From contig JAAYHX010000001.1 in the NCBI GenBank assembly GCA_012735215.1, positions 1 to 47,826 on the forward strand: a DNA stretch of 47,826 nucleotides, given 5' to 3'. Source of the DNA: Tissierellia bacterium (GTDB lineage: Bacteria > Bacillota > Clostridia > Tissierellales > Tepidimicrobiaceae). Below the pieces are notes generated by a model. That model was given only the letters and a program-made list of their open reading frames with translations. It was not told the DNA's origin and did not search any database. This document shows, in pieces, positions 17,278-25,182 of the stretch. The position numbers and the translations under genes were made by a program. Position 1 is the stretch's first letter, and each line of letters begins with the position of its first letter.

Positions 17278-17445
17278 TTGGCTGGCCTATTCGCTATAAA
17301 GAGAGGTGGAGCACAGACTATTGGTCAAGATGAGACCTCATCTGTAGTTTATGGCATGCCAAAGGTAGCGTATAATATTGGTGCAGTTACCAAACAATTT
17401 CCATTAGATAAGATTGGGCCAGCAATATTAAATATAATAAAATAA
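17278..17445 (+). pseudogene. cheB: CheB methylesterase C-terminal remnant
   Basis: 55 codons ending at TAA 17443 read LFAIKRGGAQTIGQDETSSVVYGMPKVAYNIGAVTKQFPLDKI. This is the well-conserved end of the chemotaxis receptor methylesterase CheB (family form: AGGYTIAQDEESSVVYGMPK). The receiver domain and the catalytic Ser/His are missing, and no start or ribosome site precedes it. A terminator lies between it and the upstream gene, so it is a stranded tail, not a read-through part. No other chemotaxis gene is in the window. Confidence 0.8.
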
Positions 17446-17652
17446 TTTAGTTCAGTGATATTTTCTGTTTGGTGGCAAAGGTTGTAAGATGATATAATAA
17501 CACTATATAGTAAAATTGAAATATACAATCAAGCTTGAAAGCTAGGGAAAGAAGAATAAATATAGCCAATATAATGTGTTTAGCCTTAATACTGATTTAG
17601 AAGGGATGCCACTTTTCTTGGCTAATCTTTTGGCATGGGGGATTATAATTAT

Positions 17653-18759
17653 ATGTACTTTGCTACTTATATCATAGATGTAGTTGCACTTTTTTACTTA
17701 ATTGTTTTGTTGTATTCCAGCACTACTTTGAATGCTCGTCGGAAAAAACCATTTTTGATTGCTATTATTCTTACTTTAATCATAATTCTGTCTGAAGTAT
17801 TTACTATACTATTTGACAATGGGATTATAAATTTACGCAGCATAAATATACTATGCAATGTTCTAGGTTTTGCACTTGCTCCAATGATACCTATAGCTAT
17901 AACCTTGATCTTCGATATGGATATTCTAAAACATCGCAAATATTTACTAGTTCCAACCTTAGTAAATATGGTTGCTGTAGTATTATCTCCAATATATAGA
18001 TTTATTTTTTATGTAGATGCAAGAAATCTTTATACTAGAGGAGATTATTTTTTTCTTTTTGTAATTGTATATATGATAAATTTATTAATACTCGTTTTTC
18101 TAACTTTAGAAATAGGTTTGAAGAACAACTATGCAATTACAGGGAAGATGGTATTCTTATCTTTTTTTACCATTCTTGGGACAAGCATTCAAGTTATACA
18201 TCCTTATGCTTATACATCTTGGCATTGTGTGACTTTATCCCTATTTCTATATTTTCTTTTGATATCTGAATTTGATAGCAGCTTTGACACGCTGACAAAT
18301 CTTTATAACCGGGCAGCCTTTGACAAGGCAGTAAAGAATATTGAAGAGACAGAGGCCTTTTCGCTAATCGTTCTAGATATAAACGATTTCAAGGTGATAA
18401 ATGATACCTATGGCCATGATTACGGGGATAGTGCTATAAAACAAGTTGCAGCAGTCATTAGAAAATCCTTTAGTAAACAATATATCTGCTATCGTATTGG
18501 TGGAGATGAGTTCTATATTATTGGCAACGGTACTACTAAAGAAGACATTGAATATCATTTAAGGATTATGACAAACAGCCTTACTGAGCTACGAGAAAAT
18601 GGAAACATCATACCAACTGTTGCTTATGGGTATAGTATATTTTCTGGAGGAGAAAAGGGAGATTTCAATAAGATGCTCAAAGAAGCCGATGATCAGATGT
18701 ATTATTATAAAAAGATTCATAAAACTAATGTAACACAAAAGACAACGGATATCACTTAA
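17653..18759 (+). CDS. Membrane diguanylate cyclase without I-site
   Basis: 368 residues from ATG 17653; GGGGGA (17637-17642) is its likely ribosome site, though ATG 17635 is an in-frame alternative. Residues 1-205 contain about six membrane helices. The GGDEF domain follows (about 210-365): DTLTNLYNRAAFD, LIVLDINDFKVINDTYGHDYGD and RIGGDEFYII with G283-G-D-E-F287 intact. The residues five places before the motif are SKQY, not RxxD, so product inhibition through the classical I-site is absent. It makes cyclic di-GMP at the membrane. It sits 200 bases after the CheB tail and near a dead relative. Confidence 0.92.
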   Translation: MYFATYIIDVVALFYLIVLLYSSTTLNARRKKPFLIAIILTLIIILSEVFTILFDNGIINLRSINILCNVLGFALAPMIPIAITLIFDMDILKHRKYLLVPTLVNMVAVVLSPIYRFIFYVDARNLYTRGDYFFLFVIVYMINLLILVFLTLEIGLKNNYAITGKMVFLSFFTILGTSIQVIHPYAYTSWHCVTLSLFLYFLLISEFDSSFDTLTNLYNRAAFDKAVKNIEETEAFSLIVLDINDFKVINDTYGHDYGDSAIKQVAAVIRKSFSKQYICYRIGGDEFYIIGNGTTKEDIEYHLRIMTNSLTELRENGNIIPTVAYGYSIFSGGEKGDFNKMLKEADDQMYYYKKIHKTNVTQKTTDIT

Positions 18760-18804
18760 TCTATTGAGTTTTGATATTGTTTCTTTGTGTCATCTCATAT
18801 ATAA

Positions 18805-18832
18805 CCCGCTTCAAATGAAGGGGGCTTTTATT
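18805..18832 (+). terminator. Terminator of cyclase gene
   Basis: CCC-g-CTTC with loop AAAT pairs with GAAG-g-GGG (one G-G mismatch), followed by CTTTTATTT. Confidence 0.55.
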
Positions 18833-18904
18833 TATACATTTCTATTTATGAAAAGACTAAAATAGCTATATACAGTTTATCAGTAGTGAGAAAAAGGGGA
18901 ATTT

Positions 18905-19462
18905 ATGATGAATAACATATTAATTACCAAACCTACAAAGAAAGATATAAAATCAGTATATGATGTTTTTGAAATAACTATTATTGATGCTTTTGAGAAA
19001 GAGGGCCTAGGGCATTTAAAAGAAGATATGTTAAAAGAGATTGAGTATAAAAAGAATTTAATAACTTATTCACTGGAGAATAAGGATTCAAATATTTTCT
19101 TTCTTGTTGCAAAAGTTGACCATAATGTTATTGGGACCATTTCCTTCGGGCCTTGTGGTAATGATATTAAAAAATGTACAAATAACCAACTTGATATAAT
19201 AGGCGAGCTTGGCAGCCTTTATGTATTGCCACATTTTCAAGGCAAAGGTGTAGGTTCAGCTTTGATTAATTCTATGATAAAGTATCTTCATGAATTAGGA
19301 GTTGATCAATTTTGTTTAGATAGTGGCTATAAACATGCCCAAAGAAAATGGTTAAGAAAATTTGGCAAACCTTATAAAATAGTAAAAGATTATTGGGGAA
19401 AAGATTTTGACCATATGGTATGGCTATGCAAGGTAACTGATTATGTTAGAGAAGGTTATTAA
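18905..19462 (+). CDS. GNAT family N-acetyltransferase
   Basis: 185 residues; AAGGGGA precedes ATG 18905 (a second ATG follows at once). Motifs: ITKPTKKDIKSVYDVFE at the N-terminus, IFFLVAKVDHNVIGTISFGP, then LGSLYVLPHFQGKGVGSALINSMI (acetyl-CoA loop Q-G-K-G-V-G) and HAQRKWLRKFGKPYKIVKDYW at the C-terminus. It transfers an acetyl group from acetyl-CoA to an unknown acceptor. It is monocistronic and convergent with the ABC-2 operon, with a shared hairpin between them. Confidence 0.88.
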   Translation: MMNNILITKPTKKDIKSVYDVFEITIIDAFEKEGLGHLKEDMLKEIEYKKNLITYSLENKDSNIFFLVAKVDHNVIGTISFGPCGNDIKKCTNNQLDIIGELGSLYVLPHFQGKGVGSALINSMIKYLHELGVDQFCLDSGYKHAQRKWLRKFGKPYKIVKDYWGKDFDHMVWLCKVTDYVREGY

Positions 19463-19471
19463 TTCAAAGAT

Positions 19472-19508
19472 ACAGAGGATTTGATTAAGTACATATCATA
19501 TCCTCTGT
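19472..19508. terminator. Bidirectional terminator
   Basis: ACAGAGGAT (19472-19480) pairs with ATCCTCTGT (19500-19508), followed by CCTTTTT on the plus strand. It lies between convergent genes. Confidence 0.7.
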
Positions 19509-19518
19509 CCTTTTTATA

Positions 19519-20163
19519 CTATAAATCAACCTGTTGAAATCTATTTGCTGATACTCTATAAGCAACTAACATACTAAATATATAGAATACTATTCCAATT
19601 ACTAGTATTGGGAGTTGCTTCAACATTATAGCTGGTTCAATGCTGTCAAGCCATTGGAATCTTGGAATATGAACGATTACTTCCATTATAATTACTCCAA
19701 TAGCAGCAGGTATAATTGCAAGTATAAATGCCTTGCCTACTTTATAGGCAGTTTTGAAAAATTGTGTTAGAAGTATTAAATTAAATATTGCGCAAATTAT
19801 AAATCCAAAACCATAGTAAGCTATGTTCGCTTCAATACCAGCAGGATTGCCATTTGGCAATATACTAAGCCTTAATACAGCAAAAGGCAAAGAAATGAGT
19901 AGTTGAGTCATTTGTGCTAAAACTATAAGCAGGCATTTGGCTTTTACAGTATCACTCTTTTTTACTGGCAGCAAGGAAGTATAGTAAATGTCATTGGTTT
20001 CTCGTCCGTACATAAAGGTAATATATGGCCCAAGACAACCAAATAAAAACACCATGCCATAAGGATATGCAGGAACAATTACTAAGGCACCAAGCAATGT
20101 GAATATAAATAAATTAGGATGTGCAGCCAGTCTCAGTTCTTTGTATAAAAGATTAAACATCAT
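19519..20163 (-). CDS. ABC-2 type exporter membrane subunit
   Basis: 214 residues from ATG 20163 (MMFNLLYKELRLAAHPNLFIF); AAAGGAG lies five bases upstream, inside the end of the ATPase gene, and the two genes overlap by 11 bases. Six hydrophobic helices are visible, beginning with the ABC-2 type opening LYKELRL. GRETNDIYYTSLLPVKKSDTVKAK is the conserved cytoplasmic stretch seen in Gram-positive ABC-2 permeases that sit with Xre or GntR regulators. Together with the ATPase it should form an exporter, possibly of an antimicrobial or lipid. The substrate is unknown. Confidence 0.85.
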   Translation of the reverse strand: MMFNLLYKELRLAAHPNLFIFTLLGALVIVPAYPYGMVFLFGCLGPYITFMYGRETNDIYYTSLLPVKKSDTVKAKCLLIVLAQMTQLLISLPFAVLRLSILPNGNPAGIEANIAYYGFGFIICAIFNLILLTQFFKTAYKVGKAFILAIIPAAIGVIIMEVIVHIPRFQWLDSIEPAIMLKQLPILVIGIVFYIFSMLVAYRVSANRFQQVDL

Positions 20164-20899
20164 ATCTACTCCTTTCAGTCCGAACCATAATTTCTTCCAA
20201 AGATAACTCAGATTTATCACCTGGCTCTTTTAAATGTTGGAAGGATTTAATAAAAGATGATTTTTCAGCACTTCTTAAGAGTTTACCATCTTTAATATAG
20301 GTAATATAATCAGCACATTTTTCTAAATCAGATGTAATATGAGTAGAAAATAGAATACTTACTTCTTTACTTTTAACCAGTTGGCGAAATAACTCTAGTA
20401 TGTCGTCACGAGATACTGGATCTAGACCACTTGTAGGTTCATCTAAAATCAATAGTTTAGCTTTATGAGACAGGGCCAATGCTAACATATATTTAACTTT
20501 CATTCCTGAGGAAAGCTCTTTTACCTTTTTATGAGGTGATATAGAGAAAGCTTTAATATATTTATGGTATGCTTTATCATCCCAGTTCTTATAAAATCGT
20601 TTTGTAACAGCTGTAATATCCCTCAGTTTTTTATGATTATAAAAATCAATTCCTCCTAAGACTACACCAATATCTTGCTTACAGATTTCTTCATTTTTTA
20701 TAAAATCCTTACCAAACATTTCAATTGTACCACTATCTGGATTAACTAAATTTAGGATAGATTTTAAAGTTGTGCTCTTTCCTACACCGTTTTTCCCAAT
20801 TAGACCCATAATTTTACCCTGTGGTAGGTCAAAGTAAATATCTTGTAATAAGAAGTTTGGATAACGTTTAGTAAGCCCTTTCACAGACAATACATTCAT
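20153..20899 (-). CDS. ABC-2 exporter ATPase
   Basis: 248 residues, ATG 20899. Walker A GLIGKNGVGKSTT (about residue 35), signature LSSGMKVKYMLALAL, Walker B KLLILDEPTSGLDP, H-loop FSTHITSDLEKCADY. The signature LSSGM rather than LSGGQ is common in the YtrB/EcsA/Bcr-type exporters. It is the middle gene of a three-gene operon: Xre-AbrB regulator, ATPase, membrane subunit. The gap to the regulator gene is 15 bases. Confidence 0.93.
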   Translation of the reverse strand: MNVLSVKGLTKRYPNFLLQDIYFDLPQGKIMGLIGKNGVGKSTTLKSILNLVNPDSGTIEMFGKDFIKNEEICKQDIGVVLGGIDFYNHKKLRDITAVTKRFYKNWDDKAYHKYIKAFSISPHKKVKELSSGMKVKYMLALALSHKAKLLILDEPTSGLDPVSRDDILELFRQLVKSKEVSILFSTHITSDLEKCADYITYIKDGKLLRSAEKSSFIKSFQHLKEPGDKSELSLEEIMVRTERSRYDV

Positions 20900-20914
20900 G
20901 TTTATCTACCCCCT

Positions 20915-21367
20915 TTATTCTTTGAGAAAATTATCTATTACCTGTCCAGTCATTAGGAGAAATGTTTGGCTATCTATAAGTGCAATTCCAGTATTTCCAG
21001 GTGTCGTATCTCCTAAAACTATAAATCTGTCTCCAGGTTTAAGCTTTAAAGTGTCCCTAGCAATTTTAGGCAATACAATTTGACCTCTCTCTCCTAAAGT
21101 TACTACACCAAAGATGTGCTTATTCTTTGGAGGGATAGGCAAACCTTCTTTTTCAGGGTCATAACGTACCAGATCATTTAAAGACACATCATATAAATCT
21201 GCTAAAGATTCACATTTTAAGATATCAGGTAGAGAATCTCCATTTTCCCATTTTGCAACAGATTGACGGCTAACTCCGATTTTTTCTGCCACTTCTTCTT
21301 GTGATAAACCAAGACGATTTCTTAAGTAGCGGAGATTAGCAGCAATATTCTTCTTTGGATTATTCAT
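20915..21367 (-). CDS. Xre helix-turn-helix plus AbrB-type regulator
   Basis: 150 residues. I choose ATG 21367 (MNNPKKNIAANLRYLR), ten bases after AGGAGG; the ATG at 21376 abuts that site. Residues 8-62 form an Xre helix-turn-helix (RLGLSQEEVAEKIGVSRQSVAKWENGDSLPD). Residues about 87-130 form a SpoVT-AbrB swapped-hairpin domain (VTLGERGQIVLPKIARDTLKLKPGDRFIVLGD). The fusion is found in Clostridia next to ABC-2 transporters and is taken to control the operon it heads. The small molecule sensed is unknown. Confidence 0.88.
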   Translation of the reverse strand: MNNPKKNIAANLRYLRNRLGLSQEEVAEKIGVSRQSVAKWENGDSLPDILKCESLADLYDVSLNDLVRYDPEKEGLPIPPKNKHIFGVVTLGERGQIVLPKIARDTLKLKPGDRFIVLGDTTPGNTGIALIDSQTFLLMTGQVIDNFLKE

Positions 21368-21534
21368 ACTTTTCATACCTCCTAAATATATAATACATCA
21401 CAAATATTAAAAAATAAACCAACTAAAATTTACAAGTTATGTTATCTTTAGTTGCGTATATTGAAACGATTTAGAATATCTTAGAGTAATCCAAAATATA
21501 AATTTCTTAACAAAAATTAAATTAGCTATTGCAT

Positions 21535-21549
21535 ATTACGTTACGTAAT
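21535..21549. promoter_or_regulatory. Palindrome, candidate TetR operator
   Basis: ATTACGT-T-ACGTAAT is a perfect palindrome with seven-base arms; with one mismatch it extends to ten-base arms (21532-21552). It lies about 30 bases upstream of the dead mini-gene at 21580 and 200 bases upstream of the TetR gene. Confidence 0.65.
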
Positions 21550-21579
21550 GTGATTTGATTAAATTAAGGAGGAATTAGC

Positions 21580-21741
21580 ATGCAAAATGAAAAATGATTC
21601 TACAAATGTTTTACGAGGACAGTTGGACATCTTCTATCACAAGTTTTTTATGGAAAAACAATTGACAAAATAGAATAATTATTATATTCTAAGCATAAAC
21701 CACATGGTCTAGACTGGATGGTCTATAAAAAGAAAGGTTGA
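21580..21741 (+). pseudogene. Dead small gene with perfect ribosome site
   Basis: AAGGAGG (about 21567-21573) precedes ATG 21580 by six bases, yet the frame stops at TGA 21595 after five codons. The same frame goes on as FYKCFTRTVGHLLSQVFYGKTIDKIE, then TAA, then LLYSKHKPHGLDWMVYKKKG and TGA 21739. The length of about 53 residues and two internal stops without frameshift mark it as a decayed gene. The basic, aromatic C-terminus is not assigned to a family. It lies between the palindrome and the TetR gene, so it was probably the first gene of that operon. Confidence 0.55.
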
Positions 21742-21748
21742 ATGAAAA

Positions 21749-22366
21749 GTGAAGAGAAAAGCATTTGAAAAAGAAGATGAACTATTCAAAGCTGCATTAG
21801 AGGAGTTTTCTACAAACAGCTATGAGGAAGCGTCATTAAATAAGATAGTCAAAAATGCAGGTATAAGTAAAGGAACTTTTTATTATCATTTTCAAGATAA
21901 ACAGGCCTTATATATATACATATTGGAGCAATCAGTAAAAGCTAAATGGGATTTTATAAATGAAAGAATTAAGGATTTTGATGATTTGGATAATAATAGG
22001 GATATTTTTGAAATTTTTAAGTTGCAAGCAAGAATAGGTATGGAATTTGCCAAGAAATATCCCAAGTTTCATATGTTAGGTAAAATGTTTAGTAAAGAAA
22101 GAGGAAAGGAAATTTATCAAATTGCCAAAGGTACTTTAGGTAAAGGTAGTGATGATTTACTTGAAACTATGGTTTCAAGAGCTATAGAAAAAGGAGATCT
22201 TAGAAAGGATCTTCCAAAGAAATTTATACTTAAAATCATCAGCCATTTATTAATGAATTTTGATGAAATATTTAATGAGGATGAAGATTTTGAATTGGAA
22301 AAGATAATTGAGAATCTAGATAATTACGTTAGTTTTATGAAATATGGATTAGGAAGTTGTACTTAG
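21749..22366 (+). CDS. TetR-family transcriptional regulator
   Basis: 205 residues, GTG start 21749 with GAAAGG about 12 bases upstream. The N-terminal helix-turn-helix is typical: DELFKAALEEFSTNSYEEASLNKIVKNAGISKGTFYYHFQDKQALYIYIL. The C-terminal ligand domain is variable. It is followed 16 bases later by a membrane protein gene, the usual arrangement for a regulator with the gene it represses. The palindrome at 21535 is the best operator candidate. Confidence 0.93.
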   Translation: MKRKAFEKEDELFKAALEEFSTNSYEEASLNKIVKNAGISKGTFYYHFQDKQALYIYILEQSVKAKWDFINERIKDFDDLDNNRDIFEIFKLQARIGMEFAKKYPKFHMLGKMFSKERGKEIYQIAKGTLGKGSDDLLETMVSRAIEKGDLRKDLPKKFILKIISHLLMNFDEIFNEDEDFELEKIIENLDNYVSFMKYGLGSCT

Positions 22367-22382
22367 AGAGGGAGATTATATT

Positions 22383-22967
22383 ATGGTAAAAGACAAATTA
22401 AGAGCTTACGATAAGGTATTAGCGTGGATCTTCGGACTATTTATATTATTCTTTTTAATTCTAGCATTTACAAATGAAGCTTTTTTCAATTGGGCTTATG
22501 ACAGACATCAAAATCAATTAAGTTGGTATATTAGACCATTGTTTTTAATACCATATTGTTATTTTGCATATAGGAGAAGCTGGGCAGGTATAATAGGAAC
22601 TATGTTTGTACTGTTAACTAGTATGTTTTGGTTTCCTAAACCTGAAGTTGTAAGTGAACAAGTTCAGCAATTTTTAGATATGGAAAAGGAATATTTAACC
22701 GGCTATTGGAACATAGGAAAAATCATGCTCTCATCTTTAGTACCCCTTTCCCTTGCAGCCTTGGCCATGGCATTTTGGAAGCGAAGTATATGGATTGGAG
22801 TATCGGTGCTTATATTTATAGCTGTGGCTAAAATGACTTGGGGCGTAGTATTTGGAGGAGAAGCTGGTAAATCTATTTTTGTACCTGCTATATTAGGTTT
22901 AATCGTATGTATTGCTTTTATATTCATTGGATATAAAAAGCTGGAGAAGAAAAAAGGAAATCTTTAA
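22383..22967 (+). CDS. Membrane protein in TetR operon (194 aa)
   Basis: ATG 22383 follows GAGAGGGAG. Five or six hydrophobic segments are visible (about residues 14-32, 49-64, 66-82, 113-131, 136-155, 163-181), with tryptophans at the membrane edges and a loop FPKPEVVSEQVQQFLDMEKEYL. No transporter signature is recognised. Co-transcription with TetR suggests that it is induced by the regulator's ligand, perhaps for resistance or membrane stress. That is inference from position only. Confidence 0.75.
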   Translation: MVKDKLRAYDKVLAWIFGLFILFFLILAFTNEAFFNWAYDRHQNQLSWYIRPLFLIPYCYFAYRRSWAGIIGTMFVLLTSMFWFPKPEVVSEQVQQFLDMEKEYLTGYWNIGKIMLSSLVPLSLAALAMAFWKRSIWIGVSVLIFIAVAKMTWGVVFGGEAGKSIFVPAILGLIVCIAFIFIGYKKLEKKKGNL

Positions 22968-23060
22968 CTCAATACTGATTTTAAGGAGCAATAAGGTGGT
23001 GTAATTGGAAATACATGGCCCTAATATGAAGCATATAATTGAATGGGGAAGCTTATATAG

Positions 23061-23104
23061 AAGCCTGCTGGGAAGAGAGATTGTAATCCTAACAGGCTTT
23101 TTAT
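23061..23104 (+). terminator. Terminator of TetR operon
   Basis: AAGCCTG (23061-23067) pairs with CAGGCTT (23093-23099), with an inner GGA/TCC, followed by TTTTA. Confidence 0.7.
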
Positions 23105-23197
23105 GTTTTTAAGTTAATTTCAGGGTGATAAAAAAGATTTGGATATTTATTGAGGACTAAAGTTGTCATAACAATGACTAATATCTAAATACAAAAA

Positions 23198-23323
23198 AAT
23201 GGAAAGGCAAAAGCTATTAGATTTTCAACCATAGATGCAATCTGTAAAGCTTTAGATTGTCAATCCGGAAATATTCTGGAATATAGAAGTGTTAAGATCA
23301 CTAGCCCAAAATGCTATCTATAA
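23198..23323 (+). pseudogene. Xre (YozG-like) regulator C-terminal remnant
   Basis: The frame reads NGKAKAIRFSTIDAICKALDCQSGNILEY, the well-known second half of small Cro/YozG-type regulators (family form: IRFSTLDAICKALDCQPGDILEY). The recognition helix and start are missing; an upstream TAA closes the frame. The tail after EYRS is not family-like, so the end is damaged too. It is the second dead YozG-type regulator of the window (see 8421). Confidence 0.65.
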
Positions 23324-23379
23324 TAGGCTTGTCACCAAGATAAATTTAAAGAATATATTATTATTGAACAAGCCTATTA
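23321..23379. repeat. 12-bp inverted repeat before beta-helix gene
   Basis: TAATAGGCTTGT (23321-23332) and ACAAGCCTATTA (23368-23379) are perfectly complementary across 35 bases. The right arm ends seven bases before the AAGGGAAGTG ribosome site region, so the fold could close the leader of the beta-helix gene. Confidence 0.6.
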
Positions 23380-23401
23380 ATTCTTGAAGGGAAGTGATTT
23401 T

Positions 23402-24430
23402 ATGTCGGTTATTAATGTAACACCAATTATTGATATAACAGAACTAATAGCTTCTGATAATGTGAATGAAGGGGATGTAATACTTCTGGAAGAAGGCATA
23501 TATTTTCAAACTGTAAATGTTCTTAAGAATAATATTAGAATTGTAGCTAAGGGCCCAGGAGTTATCTTCGATGGTAGAAGTACCCTTTTAACTGCTTTTA
23601 CACTGCCGGAGGTAAGTGGAGTAGTAATAGAAGGAATTAATATAAGATATTATCGTGGTGATGGTATATTAATTGAATTTGGTTCAGGTAATAGAATTAT
23701 AAACAATACAATCAATAATATGATAGAACATGGGGTGGAAGTAATTAGCTCTAGCAGCAATTTAATTTGGAAAAACGAAATCAGCAACTGTTACGATGGA
23801 GTATTATTAATTTCAGGCAGTACCAATAACTGGGTTATAGAGAATGTGGCTAGGGAATGCTATGGAGATGGCTATGAAGCTTTCTTAGATCCAGATAGCA
23901 ACAATGCCTTTATATCAAATACAGCCATAGGAAATAGAAACAATGGATTAGAAATATATGGCGGCAACAACTTGTTATTGGATAATGTATTAATAGACAA
24001 TGGCCAAGGAGTAATTATAAATCAAGGGAATAGTTCTATTGCCATTGGAAATATGATAAAAGGAACTAAGGAAGGCACTTACGTTATTTTTGACAGTTAT
24101 TTCAACCATTTTGTAAGTGAAAACCATATAGTATGCAATCGTAGGGAAGGCATAGAGAACAATGGCCAATTTAACATGATTGTTAACAATGAAATATCAA
24201 ATAATGGAGATACAGGAATTCTTCTTGTTGAAACTTCTATATTAAATCTTGTAATGGATAATAAACTAGTATGTAATATTCCCCAGAATATTGAAGACAG
24301 GGGTATAGATAACTATCTAATAAATAATATGGAAAAGCCCTGTGAACCTTGTAAATCACCCACTGATGTTTGTGTAGAGAGGAAAGATGGAGAAGATAAT
24401 ACCACAGATGGATCAAAGGAGGGTGCTTAG
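23402..24430 (+). CDS. Right-handed parallel beta-helix protein
   Basis: 342 residues from ATG 23402 (MSVINVTPIIDI); AAGGGAAGTG sits five bases upstream, while the TTG at 23384 lies before that site. From about residue 45 to 300 the sequence is a chain of roughly 22-residue coils rich in N, G and I (NRIINNTINNMIEHGVEVIS, SNLIWKNEISNCYDGVLLIS, NNLLLDNVLIDNGQGVIINQ), as in NosD/pectate-lyase-like repeats. No signal peptide is visible, so it is cytoplasmic or exported by another route. The C-terminus is cysteine-bearing and charged (EKPCEPCKSPTDVC). Possible roles are spore or surface coat or glycan binding; none is proven. It is coupled to the 67-residue gene that follows (two bases between). 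Confidence 0.85.
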   Translation: MSVINVTPIIDITELIASDNVNEGDVILLEEGIYFQTVNVLKNNIRIVAKGPGVIFDGRSTLLTAFTLPEVSGVVIEGINIRYYRGDGILIEFGSGNRIINNTINNMIEHGVEVISSSSNLIWKNEISNCYDGVLLISGSTNNWVIENVARECYGDGYEAFLDPDSNNAFISNTAIGNRNNGLEIYGGNNLLLDNVLIDNGQGVIINQGNSSIAIGNMIKGTKEGTYVIFDSYFNHFVSENHIVCNRREGIENNGQFNMIVNNEISNNGDTGILLVETSILNLVMDNKLVCNIPQNIEDRGIDNYLINNMEKPCEPCKSPTDVCVERKDGEDNTTDGSKEGA

Positions 24431-24432
24431 TG

Positions 24433-24636
24433 ATGGATATTAAAAGTAAAATAGAAAAAGAAATATCTAGAATGAAACAATTAATCCAAGATGGTGAGAA
24501 TATAATGGGACAAGTTCCTAAGCATTTAAGACATAATCAGGAATTTGTATTAGAAATTTATAAGAAAAAACTAGCAGCTCTTGAACAGGAGTTAATAAGA
24601 TTAGAAGATCTTGATTCAAAGAAGATAAGAATATGA
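24433..24636 (+). CDS. Small coiled-coil protein (67 aa)
   Basis: ATG 24433 is two bases after the beta-helix stop, with AAGGAGGGTG in the end of that gene, so the two are translationally linked. The protein is highly charged and helical, with heptad-like spacing (KSKIEKEISRMKQLIQDGENIMG, LEIYKKKLAALEQELIRLEDL). No cysteine or motif is present. The tight link suggests a partner or assembly role for the beta-helix protein. No family is recognised. Confidence 0.75.
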   Translation: MDIKSKIEKEISRMKQLIQDGENIMGQVPKHLRHNQEFVLEIYKKKLAALEQELIRLEDLDSKKIRI

Positions 24637-24650
24637 TGTTTTATACTATT

Positions 24651-24690
24651 ATAAAACCAAGCTTTAATATAATTTGTGGCTTGGTTTTAT
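24651..24690 (+). terminator. Terminator of beta-helix operon
   Basis: ATAAAACCAAGC (24651-24662) pairs perfectly with GCTTGGTTTTAT (24679-24690). Confidence 0.8.
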
Positions 24691-24796
24691 AGTGTCCATT
24701 ATTGAAACACATAACATAGTCAATTAGATAGTTGATAAAGTCAAATATGTTATATAATACTTGCTTTAAGCTACCCTAATGAAAGGATTATGTTAT

Positions 24797-25182
24797 ATGG
24801 TAAGAAGTAAACTTGATAATAAAGTTGACCAAATGCGGAAATTCAATCGGTTTTTACTCGCAAAATAGTTGTTTTATGTAAAGGATTATTGCACAGTTCA
24901 TATTCACTAACGGAAATGAGAATCTTGTTTGAGATTGCTAATAGTGATACTTCTACTGCTGCAAAGCTGAGTCGTGAGCTGGGGCTTGGAAGACGTTTGG
25001 TACAAGAGTGCATTACCTTTGCAAGGCGTGCTGGTTATCAGAAGCTTGTTTTATGGACTTATAGCCAACTTAAAGTAGCACGAAACATTTATGGAAAAGC
25101 TAGGTTTAAGCTGGTGGAACAGGAAGCATATCATAGCTTTGGTAAAGACTGGGTTGGGGAAACATGGGGATTGGTTCTTTAA
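24797..25182 (+). pseudogene. MarR-GNAT regulator/acetyltransferase, frameshifted and internally deleted
   Basis: ATG 24797 follows GAAAGGA. The frame MVRSKLDNKVDQMRKFNRF breaks at a run of five T (24851-24855); with six T it continues TRKIVVLCKGLLHSSYSLTEMRILFEIANSDTSTAAKLSRELGLG. At that point the MarR domain stops and the sequence is the last part of a GNAT domain, RRLVQECITFARRAGYQKLVLWTYSQLKVARNIYGKA, ending in EQEAYHSFGKDWVGETW. Intact relatives are about 300 residues with MarR and full GNAT halves, so roughly 150 residues are lost in frame. The stop overlaps the next ATG (TAATG), so the two were coupled. Confidence 0.8.
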
